Translations under genes and position numbers: made by a program | Notes under the pieces: model-generated | What the model saw: the letters and a program-made list of their open reading frames with translations, nothing else | Told to the model about the DNA's origin: nothing | The model's database searches: none | Assembly: GCA_002256205.1 (NCBI GenBank) | Contig: NKIW01000008.1 | Coordinates: forward strand, 1 to 64,000 | DNA length: 64,000 nucleotides | Direction: 5' to 3' | From: Rhizobiales bacterium PAR1 | Lineage (GTDB): Bacteria; Pseudomonadota; Alphaproteobacteria; Rhizobiales; Beijerinckiaceae | Shown: positions 10,130 through 19,322 of the stretch, piece by piece | Layout of the letters: the number at the start of each line of letters is the position of its first letter | How positions within the stretch are numbered: position 1 is the stretch's first letter

Positions 10130-10155
10130 AGGCTCCGGATCTTTCGGGGCCTTTG
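10130..10155 (+). terminator. Probable Rho-independent terminator
   Basis: AGGCTCCG-GATCTTT-CGGGGCCT stem followed by TTG. Confidence 0.55.
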
Positions 10156-10175
10156 TTCGCTCAAGGCGGTGAAGA

Positions 10176-11795
10176 ATGAGCGCTTCGAGACTGGTTGCTG
10201 TCATCCTCTCGGCGGCGGTGCCTGAGGCCCGCAATCTCACCCGCTGGGCGCGCGAAGCCTTCTCGCGTGTCGAGACCTTTCTCGATCTGGCCGAGTTGGA
10301 GGCGCGCCATCCGGGCGAAACGCCGGCGCTGATCATCACCGATGAGAGTTCCGTTCTGGAGGCGCGACAGCAGGGCAAGCTTGGTTCAAGCGCGATTATG
10401 CTTGCGGTGCCCGATCTGGTGCTTGGCGGCTTTGGCGAGTTGATCGAAAGCCCCACGGACGATTTTTTCGTTCTGCCGGTGACCAAGGCGGAATTCTTCC
10501 TGCGCTCGCGCCGGGCCATCCATCGCAGGGCTGAGGCCGGGGTCACTGTGACCACGCCGCCGGTGACGAATGACCCTCTGACCCGGACGCTGACACGCAC
10601 CGCGCTGATGGAACTGGCGCCGGATCTGGAAGCCGCAGCCCAGAGCGAAAACAAACGCCTCGTCGTTCATGTTTTCGATGTGAAGGGCGTTGTCCGCATC
10701 AACGAGCTTTTTGGTCGCGCGGTTGGCGACAAGCTGTTGCAGGCCTTTGCCGAGCGCCTTGCCGCGGCGCTTCGACCCGAGACCCGGTTCGTGCGCTCGG
10801 GTGGGGGCGAGTTCGCGCTCATCGATCTCGTGGATGTTCGTGCTATCGAGCAAGATCGCTTCAGCGAATTCATGAGCGTTCTCAAGACCCCCTTCGAAAT
10901 CGCTGGAGATCCGGTCCGGGCCGATGCCACCATCGGCCGGGCGGTGCAGACCGAGGCGATGGAAAGCCTCGACCTTTTGCTCGCGCTTGCAAGTGCCGCC
11001 GCGCAGGATGCCCGCGCCAGCGGACGCGATTTCGCGGATACTGAAAACCAGCCGACTCTGCCGCATCCGGCGGAAATCGAGCAGCTTCAGCAGGCGATTG
11101 CGGGCAACGATCTGCGTCTGCATTACCAGCGCCAGATCAACCTCAAGACCGGTGCCATGGCTGGCGTGGAATCGCTCCTCCGTTGGGAGAATCCGGGCCA
11201 CGGTTTGCTGATGCCCTCGTCCTTCTTGCCGCTTGCGGCTCAAACGGGTCAGTTGAGCGCGATCACGCGCTGGGTGCTGCGGCGCGCGATGGCGGATGTC
11301 GAAACGGCGCGTCAGCGTGGCATGCGCTTGCCACGGGTTTCGATCAATGTCGGCGCACTCGAAGTTGCCAATGCTAGCCTCACGGGCGTGATCAGGGCCT
11401 TTCTCGATGAAACCGGCTTTCCGGTTTCCGTGCTGGATATCGAGGTGCCGTTCACCTCCGAGGTCGGGTTTCTGGCTGGCGGGAGCGTGCTGGAGACACT
11501 GCGCAGTTGGGGTGTCTCGGTGACGCTCGAAGTCTCTGGCGGTGCGCTCTCGGCGGCGTTCGATTTTGTGAGTGCGCCGGTTGACCGGATCAAGATCGAT
11601 ACCTTGCTGCTCGAATCCGGGCGCGCGGCGCTGATCGCCAGCAAGGCATTGGCGGCGGGCAAGGTGCTGGTGGCTGGCGGGATCGAAAACCCCAAGCAAC
11701 TCGCGACCGCGCGCAGCCTCGGCTGTACGGAAGCGCAGGGGCACTACCTCGGCTATCCGCAGGCGACGCCCGAACTGATGGCTGCTGCAAGCTGA
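10176..11795 (+). CDS. Degenerate GGDEF-EAL protein (cyclic-di-GMP-type signalling fold)
   Basis: SGGGEF in place of GGDEF; GVESLLRW in place of EALLRW; DRIKID and QGHYLGYPQ retained. Confidence 0.8.
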   Translation: MSASRLVAVILSAAVPEARNLTRWAREAFSRVETFLDLAELEARHPGETPALIITDESSVLEARQQGKLGSSAIMLAVPDLVLGGFGELIESPTDDFFVLPVTKAEFFLRSRRAIHRRAEAGVTVTTPPVTNDPLTRTLTRTALMELAPDLEAAAQSENKRLVVHVFDVKGVVRINELFGRAVGDKLLQAFAERLAAALRPETRFVRSGGGEFALIDLVDVRAIEQDRFSEFMSVLKTPFEIAGDPVRADATIGRAVQTEAMESLDLLLALASAAAQDARASGRDFADTENQPTLPHPAEIEQLQQAIAGNDLRLHYQRQINLKTGAMAGVESLLRWENPGHGLLMPSSFLPLAAQTGQLSAITRWVLRRAMADVETARQRGMRLPRVSINVGALEVANASLTGVIRAFLDETGFPVSVLDIEVPFTSEVGFLAGGSVLETLRSWGVSVTLEVSGGALSAAFDFVSAPVDRIKIDTLLLESGRAALIASKALAAGKVLVAGGIENPKQLATARSLGCTEAQGHYLGYPQATPELMAAAS

Positions 11796-11866
11796 GGCGG
11801 TCGGTCAATCCGACTTGATCCGGCTGAGCGCATGCGGCGGCCTGTTGCCGCTCATCGCCCGTGCGG

Positions 11867-14590
11867 TCATGCGGCTTCGAGAACCTCGAGCCGTCCCTCA
11901 CGTAGCGCGTCGCGGTACTCCTCGATATCGAGCGTCGAGTTCACCAGCTTCCAGATTGGACTGACCTGTCCGTTTGGGCCGGCGTGGATCGCGCCGATGA
12001 TCCGGTCGTTGCGGATCACCACGCGCCACCAGGTGTTCGAGAAGGGCGGCGCTGAAATCACTTCGTCGCCGGGCCCAGCTTCGAGGATGCCATAGGTTCT
12101 CAGGTCCATCCCCTCGCTCTTGAGACGCATGGTGACGGCGGGCTCGACGTAATCCTCGCCTCTTCCCAGCATGGCTGAGACGGCCGCACGGGCCTGCGCG
12201 ACGCCAAAAGGCCAGAGGCCGGTCGCGGCGCCAGGCAATTCGGCGACATCGCCGATGGCATGGATGTCTGGGTCCGAGGTTGCCATGAGGCCATTGACGA
12301 GGATGCCTTTGCGGGTTTCGAGCCCGCATTGTAGCGCAAGATCAATATCGGGATGCGAGCCAAGTGCCGCGACGAAGAGATCCGCAGCAAGGGTTTCCCC
12401 ATTCCCGAGCATCACGGACTCGAGCCGCTCGGACCCTTCAAACGCTGTGCAAACCGTCTCGGTGCGCACCGTGACGCCGAGGCGTTCCAGATAGCGCCGG
12501 AGAAGCTGTGAGCTTTCCGCATCGACATTGCGGTTCATCAGCCGGTTCGAGCGCACGAGCAGGGTTGTCGCGAGGCCGGAATGCCTGAGGCTCTCTGCCG
12601 CCTCGACCGCCAGAACGCCGCCGCCGATGATGGCGCAGGAAGTTGCGCGATGGTCGAGCACGTAGTGGCGCAGCGCCGCCGCGTCATCCGCCGTACGCAG
12701 AACGAAACAGTTCTTCCGTACAAGGAAGGTGGGCTCGGGGATATCCGCCCGCGCGCCTGTCGCGAGGATCAGCTTGTCGTAGCCCAGCGTCTGGCCGTTG
12801 GTGAGGCTGACGCGACGCTCGGCACGGTCAATCGCCAAGGCGCGGGTGCCGAGCTTCACGTCGATGCGGTTGTCGAGATACCAACCTGGTGGCTGGAGCA
12901 TCAGATCATCGACCGCGCGGCGGCCCTCGGCGATCTTGTTGATCGCCATGCGGTTGTAGAAGTGGTGCCCTTCCACTGAGACCACAGTGATGCCAACCGC
13001 AGCGCTTGCCTTGCGCAATTCATCTGCGGCCGTAATTCCGGCGATGCCATTGCCGATGATCACAACACGCTCGATGCCGGCATGGGCGGCGCGGTCGCGG
13101 CCCGAGGGGCGCACCGGCTCGGGGCGTCGGGCCTTCAGCGCGAGGTTGAGCCGGTTCGATGGTATCGGCATGCCCTTTGATGCTGCCGCTGCGGGGCGCT
13201 GCTCGATCTCCGCCTGAGGATCGAGATTGCGATCGATGGTCACGGGGCCATTGACGCGGCAGCAGCAGGCGAGTCGCGCCTTGCCTTCTAGCCCGAGACG
13301 CTTAAGCGTGGCGAGTTCATCCGGCGTTGGCGGGGAGAGGTTCTCGAGCCCTTCGTGCACGAGCACGGCATCCGAGCCACACATGCCGGACTTGCAGGAG
13401 GCGGAAATCGGGATTCCCGCGCCGGTGATCGCTTCGAGCAACGTCTGCCCCTTGCGGGCGATGAAGGGCTCGGCCTGCCCCTGATCGATGACCTTGAAGC
13501 CTTCGGCCTTCGGCGCGGCTTTCGCGACTTTTGCCGCTTCTTCCTGCGCCTTCCGGAGGCCGTTGAGATAGGTTCGCTCGTTGATGGCGCTGTGGATCAG
13601 CAGCGCCAGTGCCGCGATGAAGCCAAGGCTTCGGCTGATCATGATCGCGAGCGGGGGAATGGGAAGTCCGAGGAATTTCGTCAGTAGCGTGTCGAGGATA
13701 CTCGGCCCACAAAACCAGTAGAACACTGCCAGCGCCGAGGCCGCAAACACCGCCGCCGTGCGATAAGGATCGAAGCGCAGCATTGCAGTGAAGAACTGAT
13801 AGAGACCGATGCTCGCCAGCGCGCCGGTCAGGAAGACCAGGAGATAGGTCGGGTAGCCGTATTCCGGGGTTTGCCCTTGCATGAAGTAGGCGAGAACGAC
13901 GCCGGGGATCATCGCCATGAACAGTCGGCGCTGCCCGGCATAACGCGGGTCTTCGTCGTTTACATCATCGAAGACGGCGGCTTTGGGATTGAAGTCGTAG
14001 CAGTTCTTCTGGCACCCGACGCAGGAGGTGCAATAGGTCTGTGGCACCGTGATCACCGGCGCCTGACCATAGGTGCGCTGGATCGGTCCCAACGGACAGA
14101 AGGTGCCGCACCAGCCGCTCCGACCCTTGAAGAACAGCCCGCCCGCAAAAGCCGCCGCCAGCGAGCCCACCAGCAGGGAGGCTGTCATCCAGCCGACCTT
14201 GTTGAACAGGGGTTGGCGCAAGGCGACGACCACCAGAAAGATCACGATGGCCACGACATAGGCCCAGGTCTGGGCGATTTCGGGCAAGGTTCCGCCTCTG
14301 GAAATACCGAGACGGCGAGGAAGCTGGTTGGCGAAGGCCAGCGGGCAGATCTGCCGCCAGAGACCGGGAATCACAACCACGATCAGTGGGACAATGGGGA
14401 CAATGACGCCCCAGAGTAGCTTGAGCCCGAAATCTGGCCAGAGGGTCAGGATCGCCGCGACGCCAAGCCAGACGGCCGCGGTCGCAAGGCGCAGGATATC
14501 CCATGCAATTTCAGGTAGAAAATTCTTTGAAGCGGTATAGGCCGGAAAGACGCTCTTGGCGCTGAAGGAAGCTGAGCTGACATCCGACAT
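11867..14590 (-). CDS. Fusion protein: NosR/NapH-like 4Fe-4S membrane domain + 2Fe-2S ferredoxin + FAD-dependent NAD(P)H oxidoreductase
   Basis: 907 aa; CGTFCPLG and CTSCVGCQKNCYD clusters with TM helices; CKSGMCGSDAVLVHEG...ACCCRV 2Fe-2S; VVIIGNGIAGITAADELRK Rossmann, IHAIGDVAE FAD motif. Confidence 0.9.
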   Translation of the reverse strand: MSDVSSASFSAKSVFPAYTASKNFLPEIAWDILRLATAAVWLGVAAILTLWPDFGLKLLWGVIVPIVPLIVVVIPGLWRQICPLAFANQLPRRLGISRGGTLPEIAQTWAYVVAIVIFLVVVALRQPLFNKVGWMTASLLVGSLAAAFAGGLFFKGRSGWCGTFCPLGPIQRTYGQAPVITVPQTYCTSCVGCQKNCYDFNPKAAVFDDVNDEDPRYAGQRRLFMAMIPGVVLAYFMQGQTPEYGYPTYLLVFLTGALASIGLYQFFTAMLRFDPYRTAAVFAASALAVFYWFCGPSILDTLLTKFLGLPIPPLAIMISRSLGFIAALALLIHSAINERTYLNGLRKAQEEAAKVAKAAPKAEGFKVIDQGQAEPFIARKGQTLLEAITGAGIPISASCKSGMCGSDAVLVHEGLENLSPPTPDELATLKRLGLEGKARLACCCRVNGPVTIDRNLDPQAEIEQRPAAAASKGMPIPSNRLNLALKARRPEPVRPSGRDRAAHAGIERVVIIGNGIAGITAADELRKASAAVGITVVSVEGHHFYNRMAINKIAEGRRAVDDLMLQPPGWYLDNRIDVKLGTRALAIDRAERRVSLTNGQTLGYDKLILATGARADIPEPTFLVRKNCFVLRTADDAAALRHYVLDHRATSCAIIGGGVLAVEAAESLRHSGLATTLLVRSNRLMNRNVDAESSQLLRRYLERLGVTVRTETVCTAFEGSERLESVMLGNGETLAADLFVAALGSHPDIDLALQCGLETRKGILVNGLMATSDPDIHAIGDVAELPGAATGLWPFGVAQARAAVSAMLGRGEDYVEPAVTMRLKSEGMDLRTYGILEAGPGDEVISAPPFSNTWWRVVIRNDRIIGAIHAGPNGQVSPIWKLVNSTLDIEEYRDALREGRLEVLEAA

Positions 14591-14694
14591 TCAAAAACGA
14601 TCCGCTGACCGACCGGGTCTACCTCCCCGGCATTCCAGCAAATTATCCAGATAGCGTTAATATTCTGATCTCAAGGCATCGTTGAGGTGGGATT

Positions 14695-14708
14695 TGCGTT
14701 CGATCAAA
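14695..14708. promoter_or_regulatory. FNR/CRP-family-like box upstream of the redox fusion gene
   Basis: TTGCG-TTCG-ATCAA (one half-site matches FNR consensus, the other resembles NnrR-type TTGCG). Confidence 0.4.
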
Positions 14709-15106
14709 CGGGAGACACAGCCGAATGCGGGATGAGCATCAATTATATGTGCCGGCTTATGGAAAATGTGGATGATCTGGTAAACCGTCGAGTTGTGTTC
14801 AATAAAGGACTTTATTCCTTTTTCAAGGTGCAGCATATTCGATCTACTGGGAATCTCTGAGTGTAGGTTTTGTTTCCATTCCGTTTGGGTCGCGTTCAGG
14901 AATGGAAGAGCTCTATCGTCACGGGAATAAATGCCCAGTTAGGAAGACGTATCGGGGATTTTGCGACGGATGAGCCTGCTGTTTTCACCGAATCATCTCA
15001 AGCCCTTCCGGTGGCGCAAGTCCTTCCGGTGGCGATGGTCTGCTTTGGACTTTCTCTGGTCCTCGGACTGCCGTTGCAACAACAGGCAGGAAGGCGAGGG
15101 CTGACG

Positions 15107-16516
15107 ATGGATACCCCGACCTTTGGTTCTGTTTTGGGGCGTAACGGCCAACTGCCGCTTCCGGCTGGGGTCATCCTTGTTGTGGATGACGATGCAGCGC
15201 TGAACCGCCTCATTGTCGCGCAACTTGAGCGCGCGGGGTATCGCGCGCGCGGCGTGTTGCGCACACTGGATGCGCAGGAGGTCATTCACGAGGAAGAGCC
15301 GGCGCTGATCCTGATGACGATCGGGCTTCCGGATCGCGATAGTCTCGATTTCCTGCGGGAAATCCGGATGCTGTGCCCGGTGATCATCCTGGCATCGAAT
15401 GACACGATCAATCAGGCAATCAGTGGCCTGAAGGCGGGAGCCTTCGCCTACCTCGCCAAGCCGGTTCGCAGCGACGAACTCGAGATTGTTATCGCGCGGG
15501 CGTTGAAGTCGGAAAGCCTCGAGCGCGCCGCCAGCTTTCATCGCGGATGGGTCGAGCGGTTGGTCGCCGATCCGCTGCTGGGAACCAGCGCGGCCTATGT
15601 CGAGCTCCGGCGGCAGATCCGCCTGCTGGCCCAGACCGAGGCACCAGTGCTGATCACGGGCGAAAACGGCGTCGGGAAGTGCCGGTCTGCGCGCGCTATC
15701 CATGATGCCAGCCTGCGGGCGCAAGGCAGTTTTGTCGTCCTCGATCGCACGATTCGCGAGCCTGCGGGCCTTGAGTCGGTGCTGTTCGGGGAGGAAACGG
15801 GTAGTTTTTCCGAGCGCAGACGCAGCCAGACCGGGCTCGTCGAGGTGGCGGATGACGGCACGCTCTATGTGCCGGAAATCGCCCACTTGCCCTCCGGGGT
15901 GCAGGTCAGGCTGGTGCGCTTCATCGAGAGCGGTATGTTCCGACGCGCCGGAGGGAATGCGCATGTCCGCAGTCGCGCGCGCCTGATCATCGCGAGCGAA
16001 CACCCGCCCGAAGCGCTCATGAAGGTGGGCGTTCGCCGTGATCTCTACGAGCGACTGAGCCGGTTTGAGCTGCGCGTTCCGTCCTTGCGCGAACGGGGCG
16101 AGGATGCCATCGAGATCGCCCAGCAGGTTCTGCGGGACGGCGCTTCCGACCGGATGCCCGAGTTGACACTGGACCGCTCGGCGCTGGCGGAAATTCGCCG
16201 GTATTCCTGGCCGGGCAACATTCTCGAACTGAAGTTCATGATCGCCCGCGCCGCGATGCTCGCGGGGACAAGCCGGACGATTTCCGCCGCGGGGCTGCAT
16301 TTGCCCCGGCAGATTCCAGCCGCAAGGGGAGAGCAGGGGATCTCGCTGTCGTTCGAGCAGCTGCCGACTCTTGAGGCCCTGCAGACGCATTATGTCGAAA
16401 CGCTGCTGGCGCGAGGTAATTACAGCCGCGCGAGGATCGCCGAGGTGATGGATATCTCCGAGCGTACAGTCTACCGCATCCTTCAGACGCAACGAAATAT
16501 GGCGTCGCCCGATTAA
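15107..16516 (+). CDS. NtrC-like regulator (receiver - AAA+ - Fis HTH) with degenerate catalytic motifs
   Basis: ILVVDDDAALNRLIVAQLERAGY; ITGENGVGKC; DLYERLSRFELRVPSLRERGED; C-terminal NYSRARIAEVMDISERTVYRIL HTH; start with RBS-like GGAAGGCGAGG (ORF track begins 14870). Confidence 0.85.
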   Translation: MDTPTFGSVLGRNGQLPLPAGVILVVDDDAALNRLIVAQLERAGYRARGVLRTLDAQEVIHEEEPALILMTIGLPDRDSLDFLREIRMLCPVIILASNDTINQAISGLKAGAFAYLAKPVRSDELEIVIARALKSESLERAASFHRGWVERLVADPLLGTSAAYVELRRQIRLLAQTEAPVLITGENGVGKCRSARAIHDASLRAQGSFVVLDRTIREPAGLESVLFGEETGSFSERRRSQTGLVEVADDGTLYVPEIAHLPSGVQVRLVRFIESGMFRRAGGNAHVRSRARLIIASEHPPEALMKVGVRRDLYERLSRFELRVPSLRERGEDAIEIAQQVLRDGASDRMPELTLDRSALAEIRRYSWPGNILELKFMIARAAMLAGTSRTISAAGLHLPRQIPAARGEQGISLSFEQLPTLEALQTHYVETLLARGNYSRARIAEVMDISERTVYRILQTQRNMASPD

Positions 16517-16715
16517 GAATCGGATATCTTTGCGCTCTCCCGATGGCGCCCTGCGTGGACATGACCGGGGAGCTTCAAAAAGGGGGCGCCTCTCACTGGC
16601 TAAGAAGGGGGAGGGCAAGGAACAGGATTCATCCCGGTTCTCCCGCCTTGTCGCTTTACCCGTGCCATATGACGTCTTATGACGATTTTGTGACAGTCAG
16701 ATTTGAGGCGTTGGC

Positions 16716-17360
16716 ATGCTCGGATGGTTTCAGAATCTCCTCCCGAAGGAGGACAAGTTTTTTGACCTTTTCGAGCTTCATGCCGCAACGCTGGTCGCGG
16801 GCGCCAAGGCCCTGAATGGCCTCCTGGCGGGCAGTGTCGATGTTCCCGAGGGCAGCCGCGAAGTACTGGCGCAGGAAGACCTCGCGGATGAAATCGCTGC
16901 CAAGGTAATGATGGCGGTGGGGCGTACCTTCATCACGCCGTTTGATCGGGGTGATATCGAAGAACTCATCGGCTCGATGGACGATGCCATCGATCAGATG
17001 AAAAAGACCGTGAAGACGATCTCGCTTTATGAGCTCGAGACCTTTGCGCCGTCGATGAAGGATCTCGGCTTTTCCATCGTCGAAGCTGCCGAAAGGCTGG
17101 TCGACCTTCTGCCGATGTTGCGCGACATCAAGAGGCATTCGGATGCCATCGGCGTTCTGACCAAGGAAATCGGCCGTATTGAGGAGAGGTCGGACGAGCT
17201 TCATGTTCAGGGGCTCAAGGCGCTTTTCAAGCCACATCGCGCGGCCAATACGATGGATTTCATCGTCGGCGCCGAGGTTTATGATCACCTTGAAAAGGTG
17301 GTCGACCGCTTCGAGGATGTCGCCAAGCGGGTCAGCCGTATCGTCCTCGAGCATCTCTGA
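16716..17360 (+). CDS. DUF47 / PhoU-like protein
   Basis: LPKEDKFFDLFELHAATLVAGAKALNGLL...ITPFDRGDIEELIGSMDDAIDQM; followed directly by a PiT gene. Confidence 0.92.
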   Translation: MLGWFQNLLPKEDKFFDLFELHAATLVAGAKALNGLLAGSVDVPEGSREVLAQEDLADEIAAKVMMAVGRTFITPFDRGDIEELIGSMDDAIDQMKKTVKTISLYELETFAPSMKDLGFSIVEAAERLVDLLPMLRDIKRHSDAIGVLTKEIGRIEERSDELHVQGLKALFKPHRAANTMDFIVGAEVYDHLEKVVDRFEDVAKRVSRIVLEHL

Positions 17361-17375
17361 AGGGACAGCCTCGTC

Positions 17376-18389
17376 TTGGATTTCTCCACTTTCTCCACAG
17401 CGCTGCTGTTTCTGATTGTCGTCGCGCTCGCGTTCGACTTCATCAACGGCATGCACGATGCCGCCAATTCCATCGCGACGATTGTTTCGACGCGTGTGCT
17501 CTCGCCGAAATGGGCGGTGCTCTGGGCGGCGTTCTTCAATTTCATCGCGTTCCTGTTCTTCGGGCTGCACGTTGCTCAGACCGTTGGTTCCGGCATCATC
17601 CAGACGTCGATTGTCGATAACCGGGTGATCTTTGGCGCGCTCACCGGGGCGATCTCCTGGAATGTGATCACCTGGCTGGCGGGTATTCCGTCGAGTTCAT
17701 CGCATGCGCTGATCGGCGGTCTAGTCGGCGCGGCGCTCTCCAAGGTCGGCATCTCGGCGATTGTCTGGGCCGGGCTCGGCAAGACCATCGTGGCGATCTT
17801 CATGTCGCCCGCCGTCGGTTTCGTTCTGGCGCTGGTGCTGGTCCTTCTGGTTTCCTGGGCGTTCCTGCGCGTTGCGCCGATCAAGGTCGATTCAACCTTC
17901 CGCTGGCTGCAATTCGTCTCGGCGTCGCTCTATTCCCTCGGTCACGGGGCCAATGACGCACAGAAGACGATGGGCATCATTGCGGTTCTGCTGTTTTCCA
18001 ATGGCATGATGGGCGCCACGTTCGAGGTGCCGTTCTGGGTGGTCATCTCCTGCCAGTCCGCGATGGCGCTGGGCACGCTGAGCGGTGGCTGGCGGATTGT
18101 CCATACCATGGGCTCGAAGATCACCCGCCTGACGCCGCAGCAGGGCTTCTGCGCCGAAACCGGGGGCGCGATCACGCTGTTCGCGGCCACGTCGCTGGGC
18201 GTGCCGGTGTCCACAACGCATACCATCACGGGGGCGATTGTCGGCGTCGGCGCGGCGCGGCGCCTCTCGGCGGTCCGCTGGAGCGTGGCGCGCGGCATTG
18301 TCTTTGCATGGTTCATCACCATGCCGATGTCCGGGTTGATTGCTTCGGCGGCCTACTTCGTCTCCGGCCTGTTTCTGGTGGGAAAATAA
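17376..18389 (+). CDS. pit: Inorganic phosphate transporter, PiT family
   Basis: FDFINGMHDAANSIATIVSTRVLSP...GHGANDAQKTMGII...GVPVSTTHTITGAIVGVG. Confidence 0.95.
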   Translation: MDFSTFSTALLFLIVVALAFDFINGMHDAANSIATIVSTRVLSPKWAVLWAAFFNFIAFLFFGLHVAQTVGSGIIQTSIVDNRVIFGALTGAISWNVITWLAGIPSSSSHALIGGLVGAALSKVGISAIVWAGLGKTIVAIFMSPAVGFVLALVLVLLVSWAFLRVAPIKVDSTFRWLQFVSASLYSLGHGANDAQKTMGIIAVLLFSNGMMGATFEVPFWVVISCQSAMALGTLSGGWRIVHTMGSKITRLTPQQGFCAETGGAITLFAATSLGVPVSTTHTITGAIVGVGAARRLSAVRWSVARGIVFAWFITMPMSGLIASAAYFVSGLFLVGK

Positions 18390-18392
18390 GGC

Positions 18393-18890
18393 ATGGCGGA
18401 TGATGTTGAAGGCGAGGGTGCGCCGGTTCCGGATTCGCTGTTGCCAGGGCTTGGGCAGGCCGAAGCCTCCACTGGGCCGCGCGTGCAATACGCCGCCTTG
18501 CCCTATCGCTTCGACAAGAACGGTCAAATCGAGGTTTTGCTGATCACTTCGCGGACGACCAAACGCTGGATTATCCCCAAAGGGTGGCCCATGGGCGAAC
18601 GTGCGCCGCACAAGGTTGCGGCTCAGGAGGCTTTCGAGGAAGCCGGCATCGAGGGGCGCGCCGCGAAGAAGTCCATCGGCGCCTACAACTACGATAAGCT
18701 CCTCTCTAACGGGACATCAACCCCTTGCCGCGCGGAAGTTTTTGCTCTGAAGGTCGAGAAGCAGAAATCGATCTGGCCCGAGCGCAAGCAGCGCAAGCGC
18801 CGCTGGCTCAGTCTTGAAGAGGCTGCGAACCTCATCAGCGATACGGAACTGGCACCACTGATCCGCGCTTTCGAGCCGGCTGCGCGATAA
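18393..18890 (+). CDS. NUDIX hydrolase
   Basis: NUDIX box GWPMGERAPHKVAAQEAFEEAGIEG. Confidence 0.92.
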   Translation: MADDVEGEGAPVPDSLLPGLGQAEASTGPRVQYAALPYRFDKNGQIEVLLITSRTTKRWIIPKGWPMGERAPHKVAAQEAFEEAGIEGRAAKKSIGAYNYDKLLSNGTSTPCRAEVFALKVEKQKSIWPERKQRKRRWLSLEEAANLISDTELAPLIRAFEPAAR

Positions 18891-18986
18891 CGGGCTATTC
18901 CGTTACCCCTTACGCGTTGCGGCGAGGCCGCCTAGCAGAGCGCCGCTGCGTTGGCGCAAGCGCTCGTCAAAAGGCGCCATGCGGCA

Positions 18987-19004
18987 TGACCCAATGCTGG
19001 TGCA
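18987..19004. promoter_or_regulatory. NtrC-like upstream activator half-site
   Basis: TGACCCAATGCTGGTGCA; right half matches TGGTGCA of the NtrC consensus, left half imperfect. Confidence 0.35.
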
Positions 19005-19155
19005 GGCCTTCGCGAAACGTACCTGAGTCCTTAGATCAGTGACAACATGGCGGTCTCCAATCCAAATGATTGAGAAAAATCGGCAAGCTGATGACGTTTT
19101 GAGCAGATCAGCCTGCAATTTATACGCAAAATCCCGAATGAGCGGCGCCCAGCTC

Positions 19156-19171
19156 TGGCACAGTCCTTGCT
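19156..19171 (+). promoter_or_regulatory. Sigma54 (-24/-12) promoter
   Basis: TGGCACAGTCCTTGCT matches TGGCACRNNNNTTGCW exactly, 152 bp upstream of the ABC SBP start. Confidence 0.8.
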
Positions 19172-19322
19172 GAGACAAGGGAAGCGCAGAGTTTGGCTCT
19201 TGTCGGGTTGGCGTGCCCATCGTCGGGATCCCTGAGTGGATCGGCGGTGTCGGTGACACAATCGTTTCCGCCGGTCGACCTGACCACACATCAGGTCAAA
19301 TGGGATCCCTTGCTCCAGAGAG

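Noticed and set aside
10386-11744. 452-aa minus-strand ORF
   Set aside because: Antisense shadow of the GGDEF-EAL-like gene.
14993-16618. 541-aa minus-strand ORF
   Set aside because: Antisense shadow of the NtrC-like gene.
18890-18906. TAACGG-GCTATT-CCGTTA hairpin after the NUDIX gene as a terminator
   Set aside because: Short stem and no T-run; too weak to call.
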